Shown piece by piece: positions 11,331 through 22,701 of a stretch of 64,000 nt of DNA; the first letter of the stretch is position 1; each line of letters starts with the position of its first letter. The stretch is taken from NCBI GenBank assembly GCA_037176705.1, contig CM073885.1, positions 162,926,290-162,990,289 on the forward strand, in the 5' to 3' direction. The notes beneath the pieces were generated by a model, which searched no databases, was not told where the DNA came from, and was given only the letters and a program-made list of their open reading frames with translations. The translations under genes were made by a program, and so were the position numbers. The DNA comes from Molossus alvarezi (taxonomy: Eukaryota > Chordata > Mammalia > Chiroptera > Molossidae).

Positions 11331-12175
11331 AAAAACAAAAAAACCCCAAAACAAAAACAGCAGCCTGCTCCCCTGCCCCACTTCCTTCCCACCATGTAAC
11401 AGAGGTGACAGTAAAATATTACACTCTGATTACTAATAGCAGGGCCAAGACAACTGGGTGAATAACCCACCAGCTTTTCCCACAGCAATAATTATTTTTT
11501 TGCAGTTATCCTCATTACTCTGACTTAGGTAAACCTTGTATGTGTTCCAACTGAATAGCCACTTCTCACTGCTCACCTGAGTTTCCCTAAGGGGCAAAAA
11601 ATTAACTGCCACTTAATATATTTCCATTTCATTGATGCCCTGGCCTCACAAGTTTAAGGTTAAATTCAGAGGAACATGCTCAGAGATGGTTATGGGTTGG
11701 AATTTTTTCCTCTTCTATGTGAGGTGGTGGCTGATGGTTCGGGTGGGGATCACTGCTGTTTCTCCTGCTACCTCCAGGTTCCCCTGGCAGGTTTCAGCCT
11801 TTGATTAGTGATGCAAACCTCTGTCTGCCTTTTTCCAACACAAATTATGCACACTGAAAAGGAGACTATGCACAGTGCACAGAGTCTCTGTTCAGGTAAA
11901 AGTATCTGGGAACTAGTAAGGTAAAATATGACTCACTGAATACCACCTAAGATCTCACCTCTCAGCCACAGGAAACACTAAATTTCAACAGACATGGTTT
12001 ATGTCACACCAGTCACCTCCCAACCATACCGGTGGCATAGGAAGGGAGAGAAGGGCAGGGAGGCCACTGTCATGTAGGCCCAGCTCTTGCCTTTACACTG
12101 GCCCGCCCCGGACTACACAGCTTAATCCCAGTTTGATCTTGCCTCCTGTTCTCAAGCAGGAAGTGGACAACCTAC
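11331..12175. other. Unassigned, probable FRMD4A-like intron
   Basis: Moderate GC content and no clear repeat. I looked for the next FRMD4A-like exon downstream of 12176 on the minus strand and did not find it. Confidence 0.35.
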
Positions 12176-12232
12176 CATCCTCCAGAACAAGGGCATCTGA
12201 GAGGGAACTGTCTTCACTGCCAATATTGCCAT
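12176..12232 (-). CDS. FRMD4A-like: FRMD4A-like internal exon (57 bp), intact
   Basis: After a CTTTGCAG acceptor the exon reads two bases of a split Asp codon, then GNIGSEDSSLSDALVLED, and ends in GATG before a GTAGGT donor. This is nearly identical to the GNIASEDSSLSDALVLED segment of FRMD4A/FRMD4B. Its incoming phase matches the outgoing phase of the 15116-15343 exon (G|AT). The exon itself is undamaged, but the C-terminal exon at 7335-7775 is broken and no other exons were found, so the locus is probably an unprocessed pseudogene or a partial duplicate. Confidence 0.75.
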
Positions 12233-12650
12233 CTGCAAAGACAAAAAACAGAAGTCAGAGATAATCAAATCCCTTAAACAAAGCCCTGTCTGTGAAAATC
12301 ATGTGTAGGACCATCCCATAGCCTTCTCTGCCTGATCAGAAAGAACCTGTGAAACACAACCAAAATGTGATGACAGTCCCTGTGGGGGGCATCAGCTCAC
12401 CCCTTCCTGACACAGCGCCAACCAGTCTGTGTCCTTGTGTGACAGGCACCGCAGTGCTGAGTAGCTTCACGTCCACTGTAAAGGCTGCCCGGCCTGCTTA
12501 GGCCACAGCACTGTCCCCACCCAACCCCAGGCCTGTTCTGACAGAACCCAAGAGAGTGAACTGCTGTTTATTGTACAAGTGTGAAACTTCTGTAAGGAAC
12601 CTGGTTTTGCTCACAGGGTAGGCGACAGATGGCTTCTCAATGAACTTCCT
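12233..12650. other. Probable FRMD4A-like intron
   Basis: GC-moderate sequence without a recognisable repeat or coding frame. Confidence 0.35.
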
Positions 12651-12851
12651 TTTAAATTGATTTTTTTAGAGAGGAATGGAGAGAGAGAGAGAAACATTGA
12701 TGTGAGAGAGATACGTGGATTGGCTCCCTCTTGCATGCCCCCTACTGGGGATTGAGCCTGCAATTCAGGCACCTGCCCTGACCAGGAATCACACTGGGAC
12801 TTCTCAGTCCATGGGACCACACTCAATCTACTGAGCCACACTGACCAGGCT
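12651..12851 (-). mobile_element. VES-type SINE
   Basis: Reversed head GCCTGGTCAGTGTGGCTCAGT at 12851, reversed tail TTAAATTGATTTTTTTAG at 12651. Confidence 0.9.
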
Positions 12852-13006
12852 CAATAAACTATGAAGTCATTAGTAAAGAAATAAACTGCTAAGTATAGCT
12901 TCTGCCTCTACAAAGCTTATTTTCATAGACCCCATTCAAATACCCAAGAGAACATGCCAAAGAGTGAAACAGTAAGGTAATGCTCCCCCTCTTTTTTTTG
13001 TTAATG

Positions 13007-13246
13007 CTCACCAGAGGATGTTTTTTCCAGTGATTTTATTTTTAGAGGGAGTCGAAGGGAGGAAGAGAGAATGAGAGAGGAGAAGCATCGATGTGAGAGA
13101 GACACATTGATTGATTGCCTCCTGCTTGTGCCCTGTCCAGGTCGGAGATCGAATCTTCAACCCAGGTATGTGCCCTTGACCGGGAATCATACCCAAGACA
13201 TTCTGGTGTGCAGGGCGGTTCTAACCAGTGAGCCACACTGGTCAGT
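13007..13246 (-). mobile_element. VES-type SINE, GGTGAG-tail subtype
   Basis: Reversed head CACTGACCAGTGTGGCTCAC near 13246. The reversed tail CTCACCAGAGGATGTTTTTTCC at 13007 is the GGTGAGGAT-type 3' end. Confidence 0.88.
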
Positions 13247-13249
13247 GTG

Positions 13250-13300
13250 ATCCTCTTCCTTTAACAGCCGGGGAAACTGAGGCACATCTGGGGAGCTTGT
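13250..13300 (-). mobile_element. MIR fragment
   Basis: CCGGGGAAACTGAGGCACAT is the MIR 3' core in reverse. The SINE at 13007-13246 abuts it. Confidence 0.6.
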
Positions 13301-14025
13301 TTGTCCGGGATAGCTCTGCTCCCCTGGCAACATTAGTAAAAGGTCTCAAGTCTTCAGATACTAAGTTTAGTGTTTTTTTCTTAGGGGAGGGGGGTTGTGC
13401 TAAGAAACTAAAAAGAATTTTAATTACTCCTCTAATTCAAAAGGCTTGTGTAATGAAAATATTACTTAAAAGAGGCATCAAAACAGAGAAGTTATATTCT
13501 TGGTGGGTATGTGGCCTTGGCTGGGAATCATACCCAAGGCTCGGATGGGTTCAGTCACCAGCTAGCACAGACATGATGTGGAAACAGACTCTGTGGCATT
13601 CCTGACAGAACAGCCATTACTGAGCTGGCTGGAAAACCAGGCTCTTCTGTAGCTGACCAGTGAGGGCCCCTCCCTGCAGCGCCCCTCCAAACTGGGCTCT
13701 GTGCCCACCCCAGATGTTATACTGGAGCCAGGACCCCCAAGTGCCTTCAGGGGGGCAGAGGAGAAGAGCAGTGGATGGCAGCTCCGCTAGGAAGTAGAAA
13801 AGAAAGTGACCAAGTGTTGGCCAAGGACAACAGGGTAATATGGAATAGTTATTCCACATTTACTACAGCAAAGAGATTTCTTATGGTCTCTCTTCTTTTT
13901 GAAATCAGAAATTCACTATTTGTATTGCTTGATGGATTCAGAATACCTAGGAGACTCTGGCATCTTAGAGCCTAAAATATCATTGCTGCTCCAGTATGCC
14001 CACAGTTTTAGGTTGCAGATTCTAT
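13301..14025. other. Unassigned sequence
   Basis: The 125-codon plus-strand frame at 13228-13605 begins inside a SINE and has no family resemblance. The 13617-13859 minus frame is likewise unsupported. Confidence 0.35.
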
Positions 14026-14034
14026 CTATCATTC

Positions 14035-14077
<43 letters not shown>

Positions 14078-14112
14078 CATCCATCCATCTATCTATCATC
14101 TATCTCTCTAAA
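14026..14112. repeat. (CTAT)n microsatellite
   Basis: About 18 tetranucleotide units, with a few CCAT variants near 14078-14092. Confidence 0.92.
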
Positions 14113-14340
14113 TAGATACAAAATTGTGGTAAAATATACATAAAATTTACCATTTTAACCATTTTTCTGTACAGCTCAGTGGCTGTAAGTACATTCACAT
14201 TGTTGTGCAACCATCACCACCATCCATCAGCAGAAGTTCTTCATCTTCCCAAAGGGAAACTCTGTTCCCATTAACACAGGTCCCCACTGTCCCAGCCCCA
14301 GCCCTTGGTTGCCACCATTCTACTTTGTCTTCCTGGAGAA
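14113..14340. mobile_element. Old L1-type 3' sequence
   Basis: TACATAAAATTTACCATTTTAACC, GTACATTCACATTGTTGTGC and CAACCATCACCACCATCCAT form a widespread old L1-associated segment in mammals. I could not settle the strand. Confidence 0.6.
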
Positions 14341-14374
14341 AAAGGTTTTTAAACATAAAAACATGATGAAACAA

Positions 14375-14460
14375 TCTTTATCCATATCTATCTAAATCTC
14401 TATCTTTATCTCCATCTCTCTATCTCTATATCTATATCATCTATCTATGTCTGTATCTCC
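14375..14460. repeat. Imperfect (ATCT)n repeat
   Basis: Degenerate TATC/ATCT units, perhaps an older relative of the run at 14026. Confidence 0.7.
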
Positions 14461-15115
14461 ACATATATTTCAAACAATTTGCTTATTTAGAAAAAAATGA
14501 TTTAACATATGGAAACTTGATAGTTTTGATACTTGTTGTTGGATTTTGAGGGGGGTGTTTCCTTCTAGTGTTTACCAAATATAATCACACAAACTCCTAA
14601 GCTCTCCTCCCCGGGTTCAGGGCTCCAGACAGTCAGACTGGGCAGCCCAGTGCTCCCAGCTCAGCTTCAGATCTGGGTCCCAACAAAGAGGAGCACAGAG
14701 GTGACGGGGTGCTGGCTGCAGGCAGCCCAGATGTCCACCTTTCCCTCTAGACTGGGACAGGCTGCTCAGCCCTTAGGACAGCTGAACAGGCACAGTCAAC
14801 TGAGCTTAGCACACAGAAGGGCTGGGAGAGCATTTAGCTCATGGCTGCAGGCTCTCCCAGGGAGGCAATAAACAGTAAAAATAATAGTCTGGTTGGCAAA
14901 ACCCTTTCATCTAAGGACCTGAGTGCACTTTATTGCTATCAGAGGGCCTCAGGACTTATTAGCTTTATTTGATAGGTAGAAAATGAAGGCAAAGGGTGGT
15001 TAAATAGCTTGCTTAGGTCATGCCAGGAGTTGGGCTCTGGCCCACTAACAGGACTGGTGCCCATACCCCGGGGCAGTGGGGGCAGCCCATCATGGGCAGT
15101 GGGCTCAGCACTGAC
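14461..15115. other. Probable FRMD4A-like intron
   Basis: Nothing recognised. The 73-codon plus frame at 14650-14871 lacks any family features. Confidence 0.35.
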
Positions 15116-15343
15116 CATCAATGATAAGTGAGGTCCTCTGGGTGTGTTTCTTTCCAGACTTGATGCAGTTGTTGTTGACTGCATTCTCCAGCTCCTGCAG
15201 CTTCGTCAGTGAATTCAGATGAGAGGGTTTCCATTGTTTCTTCAGTTTTTTGCTGACACAGGGGTCACTGGTGAGGTAGCGGGCAGCCTCCGTAATCTGG
15301 GATTGAATGGCAAACTCTTGTTTCAGACATTCTGGCTCAGGTC
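15116..15343 (-). CDS. FRMD4A-like: FRMD4A-like internal exon (228 bp), intact
   Basis: A TCCCTCCCACAG acceptor and a GATG|GTCAGT donor bound an open 76-codon exon. It includes QEFAIQSQITEAARYLTSD, VSKKLKKQW, LTKLQELENAVN and IKSGKKHTQRTSLIID. This is the conserved region after the FERM domain (CUPID-type) of FRMD4A/FRMD4B, where the family usually has RRLASDPNVSKKLKKQRKTS and SGKKPTQRASLIIDD. Several otherwise invariant positions are changed (Arg to Trp in KKQRK, Pro to His in GKKPTQ), which suggests relaxed constraint. The outgoing phase fits the exon at 12176. The presence of introns shows a DNA-level duplicate or the original gene, not a retrocopy. Confidence 0.8.
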
Positions 15344-16822
15344 CTGTGGGAGGGAGAGCCAGGGCTCACACTTCGAGAGTACTCAGCAGGCAGACACTTG
15401 TCCTTTCTGCCCCAACCCCTGTCCAAGGTGAGCCAGCCTTTCTTACTGCTGGGGACCAGGGGCACTCAGAACCCAGCAGCCCACTGCCTAACCCTGACCC
15501 TGCATGAACCCCCAGTGGCCCAGGAATGAAGCTGTGTCAGAAAATGCTCTTGGAGACCACACCTGCATCTTGCCCTGGGAGACTAGCAGTCACGCCAGGT
15601 CTGGCAGGAATTCCTCTGGCTACCTAGGAGCACAATGTAAGGTTTCTGAGAATCAACAGACAGATCTTCCTAGGTAGAGGCCAGTAAAATCTTCTGGTCT
15701 CTGAGCATCATGCCCTAAGCTGGGGCCTCCATCCAGGACAAACTCTCAGCTTGATTTTATTCTATGTGATTTAAGCATGAAGAAAGCAAAGATCAGGAGT
15801 GAGAAACAAAGGTAAAGATTTAGCAGAACTATTTAGAAAATAATAAATTTTCACATCCTTCGAATCCCACTGCATTTGTTCCCTGGGAGGGAGAAAAAAA
15901 TTGGGACAGACTCCCATCAGGGGTCTGGGAATGAGTCAGCAGGGACAGGCTGAGCTGTGAGTGTGTCCCCCCCCCCCCGCCGCAGTAGTGCTGAGCCCTG
16001 GTTCAAACACTGCCCGTGTGTTGTGGACACCCAGGACAGGTTCTCGCTACTCAAACTGAGTCCAGTGAGTGCTGGCAGCCAGTATAGTGACTGTCATTCG
16101 ATATATAAGAAAATAGATTTATAAACCTAAAATTAGGTAACCTAAATTTATATTCCTACTAAGTTGTAAAAGAAAAGACATACTGGCATGTGCCATAAAG
16201 ACACAGACAGCATATAAGATGGTGCTCTCATAAGATTTTAAAGAAGCTGAAAAATTCCTATTTCTAACATCATAAAACTACATGTTGCTCATGTTTGTGG
16301 TGATGCTGTATAAACAAAACTACAACATTGCCAGTCATATAAAAAAGTTTAAGTAAATGAATAAAATAAAATTACAGCATATACAACTGTCATAGTAGGC
16401 TATCCTGGCTCAGGCTGCGTAAGTGCACTCTGTGATATCTGACCAAGGACAAAATAAAAATATCCTAATGATGCAGTTTTCAAGATGCATCCCTACTGTT
16501 AAGTGGCACATGACTATTCCTAGAAGTTGTATGCCTCAAATTTTCAGACAAGAAAAGAAGAGATCTGCAAGAGTAAAAAGTTTCAAGATAAAAGAAAGTG
16601 TATTTATAAAGATACTTGTGTCCAAAAAGAGTATATAAGAACTTCACTGATCCAACAACTTAAATTTCTACATGGTAATTTACAATGAAATTTGAGGTAT
16701 GATGAGGTTTTAAAATTATACTTCAAAAGTCAGTGATGTAGCTATTATACTGTAGTTATATTATAATTAGGCAACGGCATTCAAGCAACCTAGCTAACAA
16801 TGGACATTATGGTAATATGTGC

Positions 16823-16825
<3 letters not shown>
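15344..16825. other. No gene seen
   Basis: Upstream of the FRMD4A-like exon I looked for the preceding exons of that family on the minus strand and found none. A short poly-C run is at 15968-15977; from 16100 the sequence is AT-rich. Confidence 0.35.

Positions 16826-16866
<41 letters not shown>
16826..16866. repeat. (GT)n microsatellite
   Basis: About 20 GT dinucleotides without interruption. Confidence 0.95.
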
Positions 16867-16869
<3 letters not shown>

Positions 16870-16989
16870 CTTTTCAAAAGTGTCTTTGTATGTAGGTAGA
16901 ATAGCTAAACTCAGGCTCAAAAGAGAATCATAAAGATGATTTAAATTATTCTTTCATAACCTCTCAGCACAATCCATTTTACCAAAATA

Positions 16990-19260
16990 TTTTGGGGTGA
17001 CCTCAGCAACATGGAGGGCTAGGAGGCCCCAGGGCTTATCTCCCACTGAAACAAAGCAATAAACAAACAACTACAAGCTGAAGAAAACCAGTTAAGAGGA
17101 CTACAAAGAAGTAGCAAAAACCCAGTAGAGTTAAAAAAAATCAAGGAAGGCTGCATAAAGAAGTATGGGAAGCACATTACCTGTGTCACCCCATCTCCAG
17201 TCAAGAGTCCATTGGTACCCCAAAAGGTCCCCTCGCAGGAAGTTTACCACAAGGGGAAAAAAAGATCCCCAGCAAGACGTATTCTGCTGCACAGGACACA
17301 GACTTGGCTAAGAAGTCTCCATAGACTTCACCAATGCTGATCCCAGAGGAGGGAGCTGCCCAGAGCACTCCCCTCTCCCTCCCCACCTCGTCTCCTCCCA
17401 TAGGCTGAAGCTGTCACTGCAGTGACACCTGGTTTCATGGGCCCCAGTCACTGATGCACCCTGATCTCCAGGATAAGGCACCACAGCACCTCACCATAGG
17501 TATGTGAGAGCTGCCACTGCTCTCTGCCTCACATAGGGCCCCAGATCTTGGCTTTGTCCCTCTATTACAGACTACAACTGGGGTCATGCTGCTGCTGACC
17601 TGTGCCTGCCCCACTGGAGCCACAAATGAGACTCTGACCACCATCCCCAGGCTGTGCTGTTGCAGCACCCTGCTCCTGAGCCCCAGTCTACCACTGCACC
17701 TTGTCATCTCAAAACCTGTGCCACTGCTGCATCCCTGCATGCTGGCCAGAGTCACTACATGAGGCTCTGAGACTCAAGTCCAAGTTCCATGGGAGATCTG
17801 CACATACACGCACCACCAGACATCAGTACCAAAGCCGCAGCAAGTGTACCTGTGCCCCAGGTTTCAGGCAATGTGGTACTTCCCTATGTACCTCATTCTA
17901 CTTCTGATACTGCTCTGTGGTAGAGTGCCAAGCCAGGAGCCAAGGATTCTCTCTGCTAGAACATTCTCCCATGAGCAAAGGGGAGAACAAAGAGGCCTCA
18001 GCAGCTTTCACTTTTCAGGATCCCAAGAGCCCTACCTACCTCTGCTACACACAGAACCAAGGACGTATTCACTGACAGAAGACCCTGCAGTGTAGCCAAT
18101 GTCATACTCAGCCAATGGAGTTTCACAAAGGCTATAGTACTGTGCCATCTCAAGACCAGATGCTGCATGCCACCCAGCTGGCACCTTTGCAGCTACCTCC
18201 AGATTTAGCGTTTTGCCACTGAAGCCAGTCCAAAAAACCTATACAAGGTGACTGCAATCTAAGTGCAAACTATGTGACTTGTGGGCTCCACAGAGAATAA
18301 ACGTTTTTGTGTTATGGAGTCTTGGAAGGAAAAGAAAGGGAAAAAGGAACACAAAATTTATTTAAATCAATAATGGTTGAAACTTCCCAAATGTGGAGAG
18401 AGAGATGGATGTACAGGTACAGAAAACTCAAAAATCCCCAAAAGAGATTCAACCTGAAGAGATCTTCACCAAGACATATTATTATCAAACTATTAAAAAA
18501 TCAAGACAAACTGCCTGGCCGGTGTGGTTTAATGGAATGAGCATTATCCCCTGGACTGAGAGGTCCTGGTTTGATTCCCAGGCAGGGTACATGCCCGGGT
18601 TATGAGCTTGATCCCCAGGAAGGCAGCCAATCAATGTTTCTCTCTCACTCAGATGCTTCTATCTCTCTCTCTTCCTGAAAAATCAACAAAAACATATATA
18701 TTTAAATCAAAGATAAATGGAGAATTTTATAAGCAGAAGGAGAAAAATATTATCACATACAAGGGAATCTTGATAAGACTGCAAGAAGATTTCTCAGGAA
18801 CCTTACAGGCCTGAAGAGATAGTAATACATATAATCAAAGTGTTCAAAATAAAAATTTAAAAAAACCTGTCAACCAATAAGTCTTTACCCAGGTAACTTA
18901 TCATTCAGTAATAAAGGTGGCATATGGACTTTCAAGACAGACAAAATTCAACAATATTTATAAAAATAGACCTGCACTATAGGAAATATTAAAGAGGATT
19001 CTGTAAGCTGAAAAACAGGACACTAATTAGTAACATGAAACATATAAGAGTACAAAATTCACTGGTCAAGTGAATATATAGTCAAATTTAAAATCTCTAT
19101 TAGAGCTGCATAATTAGATTATGTCAAGGAACTAGAACAAGAACAAATAAATCCTCAAATTGGTAGAAGAAAAAAAAAAACACATTTCAGAACAGAAATA
19201 AATGCAAAGAGACTAAATAGATAATAGAAAAAGCAATGAAATGAAAACCTGTTCTTTAAA
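16990..19260 (+). mobile_element. Old L1 (HAL1-like ORF1 lineage), 5' portion
   Basis: It begins with a 5'-UTR-like GGTGACCTCAGCAACATGGA, has a GC-rich middle, and continues with ATAATGGTTGAAACTTCCCA and CACCAAGACATATTATTATC. The end has CTTTACCCAGGTAAC and ACCTGCACTATAGGAAATAT, the ORF1 region of older mammalian L1/HAL1 elements. ORF2 is lacking. A VES SINE interrupts it at 18512-18690. Open frames at 17435-17755 and nearby are UTR shadows. Confidence 0.7.
18512..18690 (+). mobile_element. VES-type SINE
   Basis: Head TGCCTGGCCGGTGTGGTTTAA, B box GGTTTGATTCCC, short pyrimidine tract, tail TCAACAAAAACATATA. Confidence 0.88.
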
Positions 19261-19275
19261 AAAAAAAATGTAACA

Positions 19276-19553
19276 AGCCCTGGCCAGTTTGGCTCAGCAG
19301 TTATAGCATCAGCCCACTGGCCAAAGAGTAGCAGGTTCAATTCTGCTCAAGGGCACATACCTCAGTTGGGGTTCAGTCCCTGGCCCTGGTAGGGGTTGTA
19401 TGGAAGACAACCAATGAATGTGTGTCTCTCACATCAATGTTTCACTCTCTCCCTCTCTCTCTCTCTCCTTCCCTTCCTTCTTCCCTCCCTCCCTCCCTCC
19501 CACTCTGTCTGAAAATAAGTGAAAAAATAACCTCAGGTGAGGATTAAAAAAAA
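19276..19553 (+). mobile_element. VES-type SINE, GGTGAGGAT tail
   Basis: Head GCCCTGGCCAGTTTGGCTCA at 19276; B box GGTTCAATTCTG; tail CCTCAGGTGAGGATTAAAAA. Confidence 0.92.
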
Positions 19554-19629
19554 ATAATAATAAAAACAATAATAATAAAGGGAACAAAGAAACCTTTAGA
19601 TAGATTTACCCAGGAAAAAAAGACTCCCA

Positions 19630-19835
19630 GCCCTGGCTGGTGTGGGTCAGTGGTTAGAGCATCAGTCCTCACACTGAAGGGATGCAGGTTCAATCCCCTG
19701 TCAAGGGCACATACCTGGGTTGCATGTTCCACCCCCAGCACTGTGCAGGGTCCTGCAGGAAGAAATCAATTGATCTCTCTCTTCTTCCCTTCCACTGTAT
19801 GTAAAAAAGCAGTAGAAAAATATTCTTGGTTGAAA
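19630..19835 (+). mobile_element. VES-type SINE
   Basis: Head GCCCTGGCTGGTGTGGGTCAG; the body is short and ends in CACTGTATGTAAAAAAGC. It lies just outside the left end of duplicated block A. Confidence 0.88.
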
Positions 19836-20386
19836 TTAACAGAAAAAACAGACAAATAAAATGTGACTATATAAAGCCTGAAAATTATTTAACAAATATC
19901 TGAAAACCAAGGGTAAGTTATACATTTATGACTCCTTTTAAAAGAAATTTCTATTCCAAATCAAATACTACCTAAAATTCTATTACCATAGTTATTCTTA
20001 CCATTTATTTTGAAAAAAAAAAACAGATTATGTGCTCTAATGGAAACATGGCCCTTTAATGAGAATAATAGAAAGCATATTTTGACAAACAAATAATAAT
20101 TCAAATATTTATTCTACTAGAAACCTTTATACTCACTTTGGACAGGGAAACATTAAGCTAATATTATTTTTCACTGTAATGATGAAAAAGCTTTTAATGT
20201 GACACAAAGTATTTTGATAGTTAATTGGGAAATTTGAATAATTTAGGTACATATTTACAAATTATTTTTTTAAATTTGAAAATAAAGTAATTCTCAGTCA
20301 TGTATCTAAGTACCTTTTTCCAGTATGAACAGATTTAAAATGGCAATCTGTCCACAATGGAAGTATTTTAAATGTTCCTATATCAC

Positions 20387-20494
20387 TTACTGAATTAATG
20401 CTTGAAATAGCTCAAAGCCAAGCTCTTCGGCAGCCAAGGCAGCTGTACATGAAAGACACTTTTCAGCACCACACAGGGCAAATAAATGACACCA
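20387..20494 (-). other. Possible terminal exon of copy A
   Basis: An open stretch on the minus strand reads WCHLFALCGAEKCLSCTAAL and ends ELFQALIQ followed by TAA. The copy B counterpart (49936-50043) is open in the same frame and also ends at TAA. LC, C-AA and the C-terminal spacing faintly resemble the cyclin Y tail (RLCEDKYKDL.RAA...). No AG acceptor stands in front of the resembling segment; an in-phase GAAAAG|TGT lies inside it. This could be non-coding conserved sequence. Confidence 0.3.
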
Positions 20495-21059
20495 GATACA
20501 CACAGCAGGAGGTAAACACTTTCAAGCAATAAAACACTGTCCTCTTTCCTTCTTCCTTAAAATCCTGTTTATTTTCAACTTTACTATACTATAAACTTAT
20601 ATTTTAACATCTACTTACCCCAATTATAACTAAGTGGACCTAACACTGAGAGTATAGCAGGGTGACTAAATAATAAACACTTCTTTTCAGTTCACTCATG
20701 CCGGGATAGTTTATAAAATATGAGAAATGATTGGCAATCATAGTACTTCACACATTATAGTATGTCCTGCACTTTTAAATAATCTTTCAATCCATACGTC
20801 CAGGTAAAATCATTATACTTAACCTTCCTCTGTGTAATATAAAATCTTTAGATTTACTGCTTAATTATTAGACAAATATGAATACAAAGGCAGAGACTCT
20901 GAAACCACATGGATTCAACAACAGGTTTGTTTCCTCATTAATTCATAGAACTGTTGAGAAGTTTTCAGTAACTTATTTAGTTTATGTGTATTAATCCATA
21001 CAAGTATAAAGTTTAAAAAATTAAAGTAAATCAAAGAAAGCATTTAAATCAAGGGCAAT

Positions 21060-21195
21060 GTTTGTTTAGCACTTTTCTAAGTGTCAGGCCCCTTTCCAGA
21101 TGCTCTACAGGTTCGACCTCACTTAGTCCTCATAACAACCCTGTTAGTGCTCCTTTCACAGGAGAGGAAACTGAGGCACAGAAAAGAATCCTCTC
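21060..21195 (-). mobile_element. MIR SINE, absent from block B
   Basis: CTCATAACAACCCTGTTAG and GAGAGGAAACTGAGGCACAG are the reversed MIR core and 3' part. Block B skips from the left edge of this MIR to the sequence matching 21897. Confidence 0.8.
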
Positions 21196-21231
21196 AAGTG
21201 CACACAGCAGTAAACAGCAGACTGCCTGGCC

Positions 21232-21435
21232 AGTGTGGCTCAGTGGTTAAGCACTGACCCATGCACCAAAAGGTCGCCAGTTCAATTGCTAATCAGGGCA
21301 CCTGCACAAGTTGTGGGCCAAATCCCCAGTGGGAGGGGCATACAGGAGGTGGCTAATTGATGTCTCTCTTGATGATTCTGTCTGTCTCTCCCTCTCCCTT
21401 TCTCTCTCTGTAAAATCAATAAAGAAAAAAAATAT
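21232..21435 (+). mobile_element. VES-type SINE, ATCAATAAAG-tail subtype
   Basis: Head TGCCTGGCCAGTGTGGCTCA; B box AGTTCAATTGCT; end TGTAAAATCAATAAAGAAAA. It lies in the part of block A missing from block B. Confidence 0.9.
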
Positions 21436-22218
21436 TTTAAACAAAAACCATAAAAAAAACCAAAAACAAATTTTAGTTAGTTCAACTATCCCAGCCTAAA
21501 TTTTGGTAACCTTAATGAAACTATTAAACATGCTTACACGCAACCCAATAAAACCTGGAAAATATTTAAAACCAATCTTAATGACCTTTTTGACTATCAT
21601 CTTTGTGAATATTTTCTACGCATTTCCTTCAACTGTATTATCAACTCTAAAAATGTAATTTATTTGAAATGTTATGCCTAAAAAACCTGAAAAATAAACA
21701 CCATTGACCTGTTTAAATTTTAAAATGCTTCCTTGGGAAAGTGCTATCAGGATGTGCCGCTGTAACTGCAGAGGTAACAGAGAAAACACTGACATCGCAG
21801 ACACGTTTTAGTTCAAGGAGGCAACAGTGCGTCATAAACGGTCCTATAGGGAAAGCAAGGTGTATATCACAGTCAGTCCAAATTTACTTTCTAGAATTCA
21901 GTTGTCTTATTTCTTTAAAAACAATTTCTAGACATCAGAGTTAATGGAATGCATTAGAGGAGAATAAGTCACTTATTCTATATAAGAACTCAGACCTATC
22001 AACTACCAAATCCACCTGCTAGCAAGATAGTTCCTGAAAGAAAAACAGAAAAGCAAGTCTTTTTATGTAGCTTCTGCACCACCAGAAATCTCCATTTTAC
22101 CAGGTCATATTCTGGAAGTTCTTAGGCCAACTACATACAAATTTTCAGACTTTTCAGAGAATATAAGATTTTTATAATGAGAATAGTCATTCTTTAATTT
22201 TTTAAAATAGAAATCTTC

Positions 22219-22412
22219 TCCCTGGCTGGGTGGCTTAGTTGCTTGGAGCATCTCCCAGTATACACAAGGGTCATGGGTTCTGTTCCCAGTCAAGGCACAT
22301 ACCCAGGTTTTAGTTTTGATACAGGGTCTCAGGGCCCCTATGGGAGATGAAAGGTAACTGATAGATGTTTCCCTCTTTCTCTCTCTTTCTCTTTATAACA
22401 TCAATTTAAGAA
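22219..22412 (+). mobile_element. VES-type SINE shared with block B
   Basis: Begins TCCCTGGCTGGGTGGCTTAGT and ends with ATAACATCAATTTAAG. The same element at the same place is at 50937-51145, so it predates the duplication. Confidence 0.88.
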
Positions 22413-22477
22413 AAAGAAATCTTCAATGTCTGAAAAACTGTAATTAAAATTATTTTTTTTAATTATTATTTTTAATA

Positions 22478-22701
22478 CTCACTCTAGGATATTATTCCAT
22501 TTTTAGATAGAGTGGAAGGGAAAAAAAGAGAGAGAGAAATATTGATGTGAGAGAGACACATCCATTGCTTGCCTCCTGCATGACCCCAACCAGGGCTGGG
22601 GATTGAACTGAAACAAAGGTAGGTGACCTTGACAGAAATTGAACCTGGGGCCCTTTGTTCCATGGACTGATGTAGTAATGCTGAGCCAAACCGGCCCGGG
22701 G
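22478..22701 (-). mobile_element. VES-type SINE private to block A
   Basis: Reversed head CCCGGGCCGGTTTGGCTCAG at 22701; reversed tail TACTCACTCTAGGATATT at 22478. Block B has no SINE at the matching site (about 51185). Confidence 0.88.

Noticed and set aside
13228..13605. 125-codon plus-strand frame
   Set aside because: It starts in a SINE and a MIR and shows no conserved motif; the remainder is probably chance.
17435..17755. 106-codon minus-strand frame in GC-rich DNA
   Set aside because: It lies in the 5' region of an old L1 and is antisense to it.
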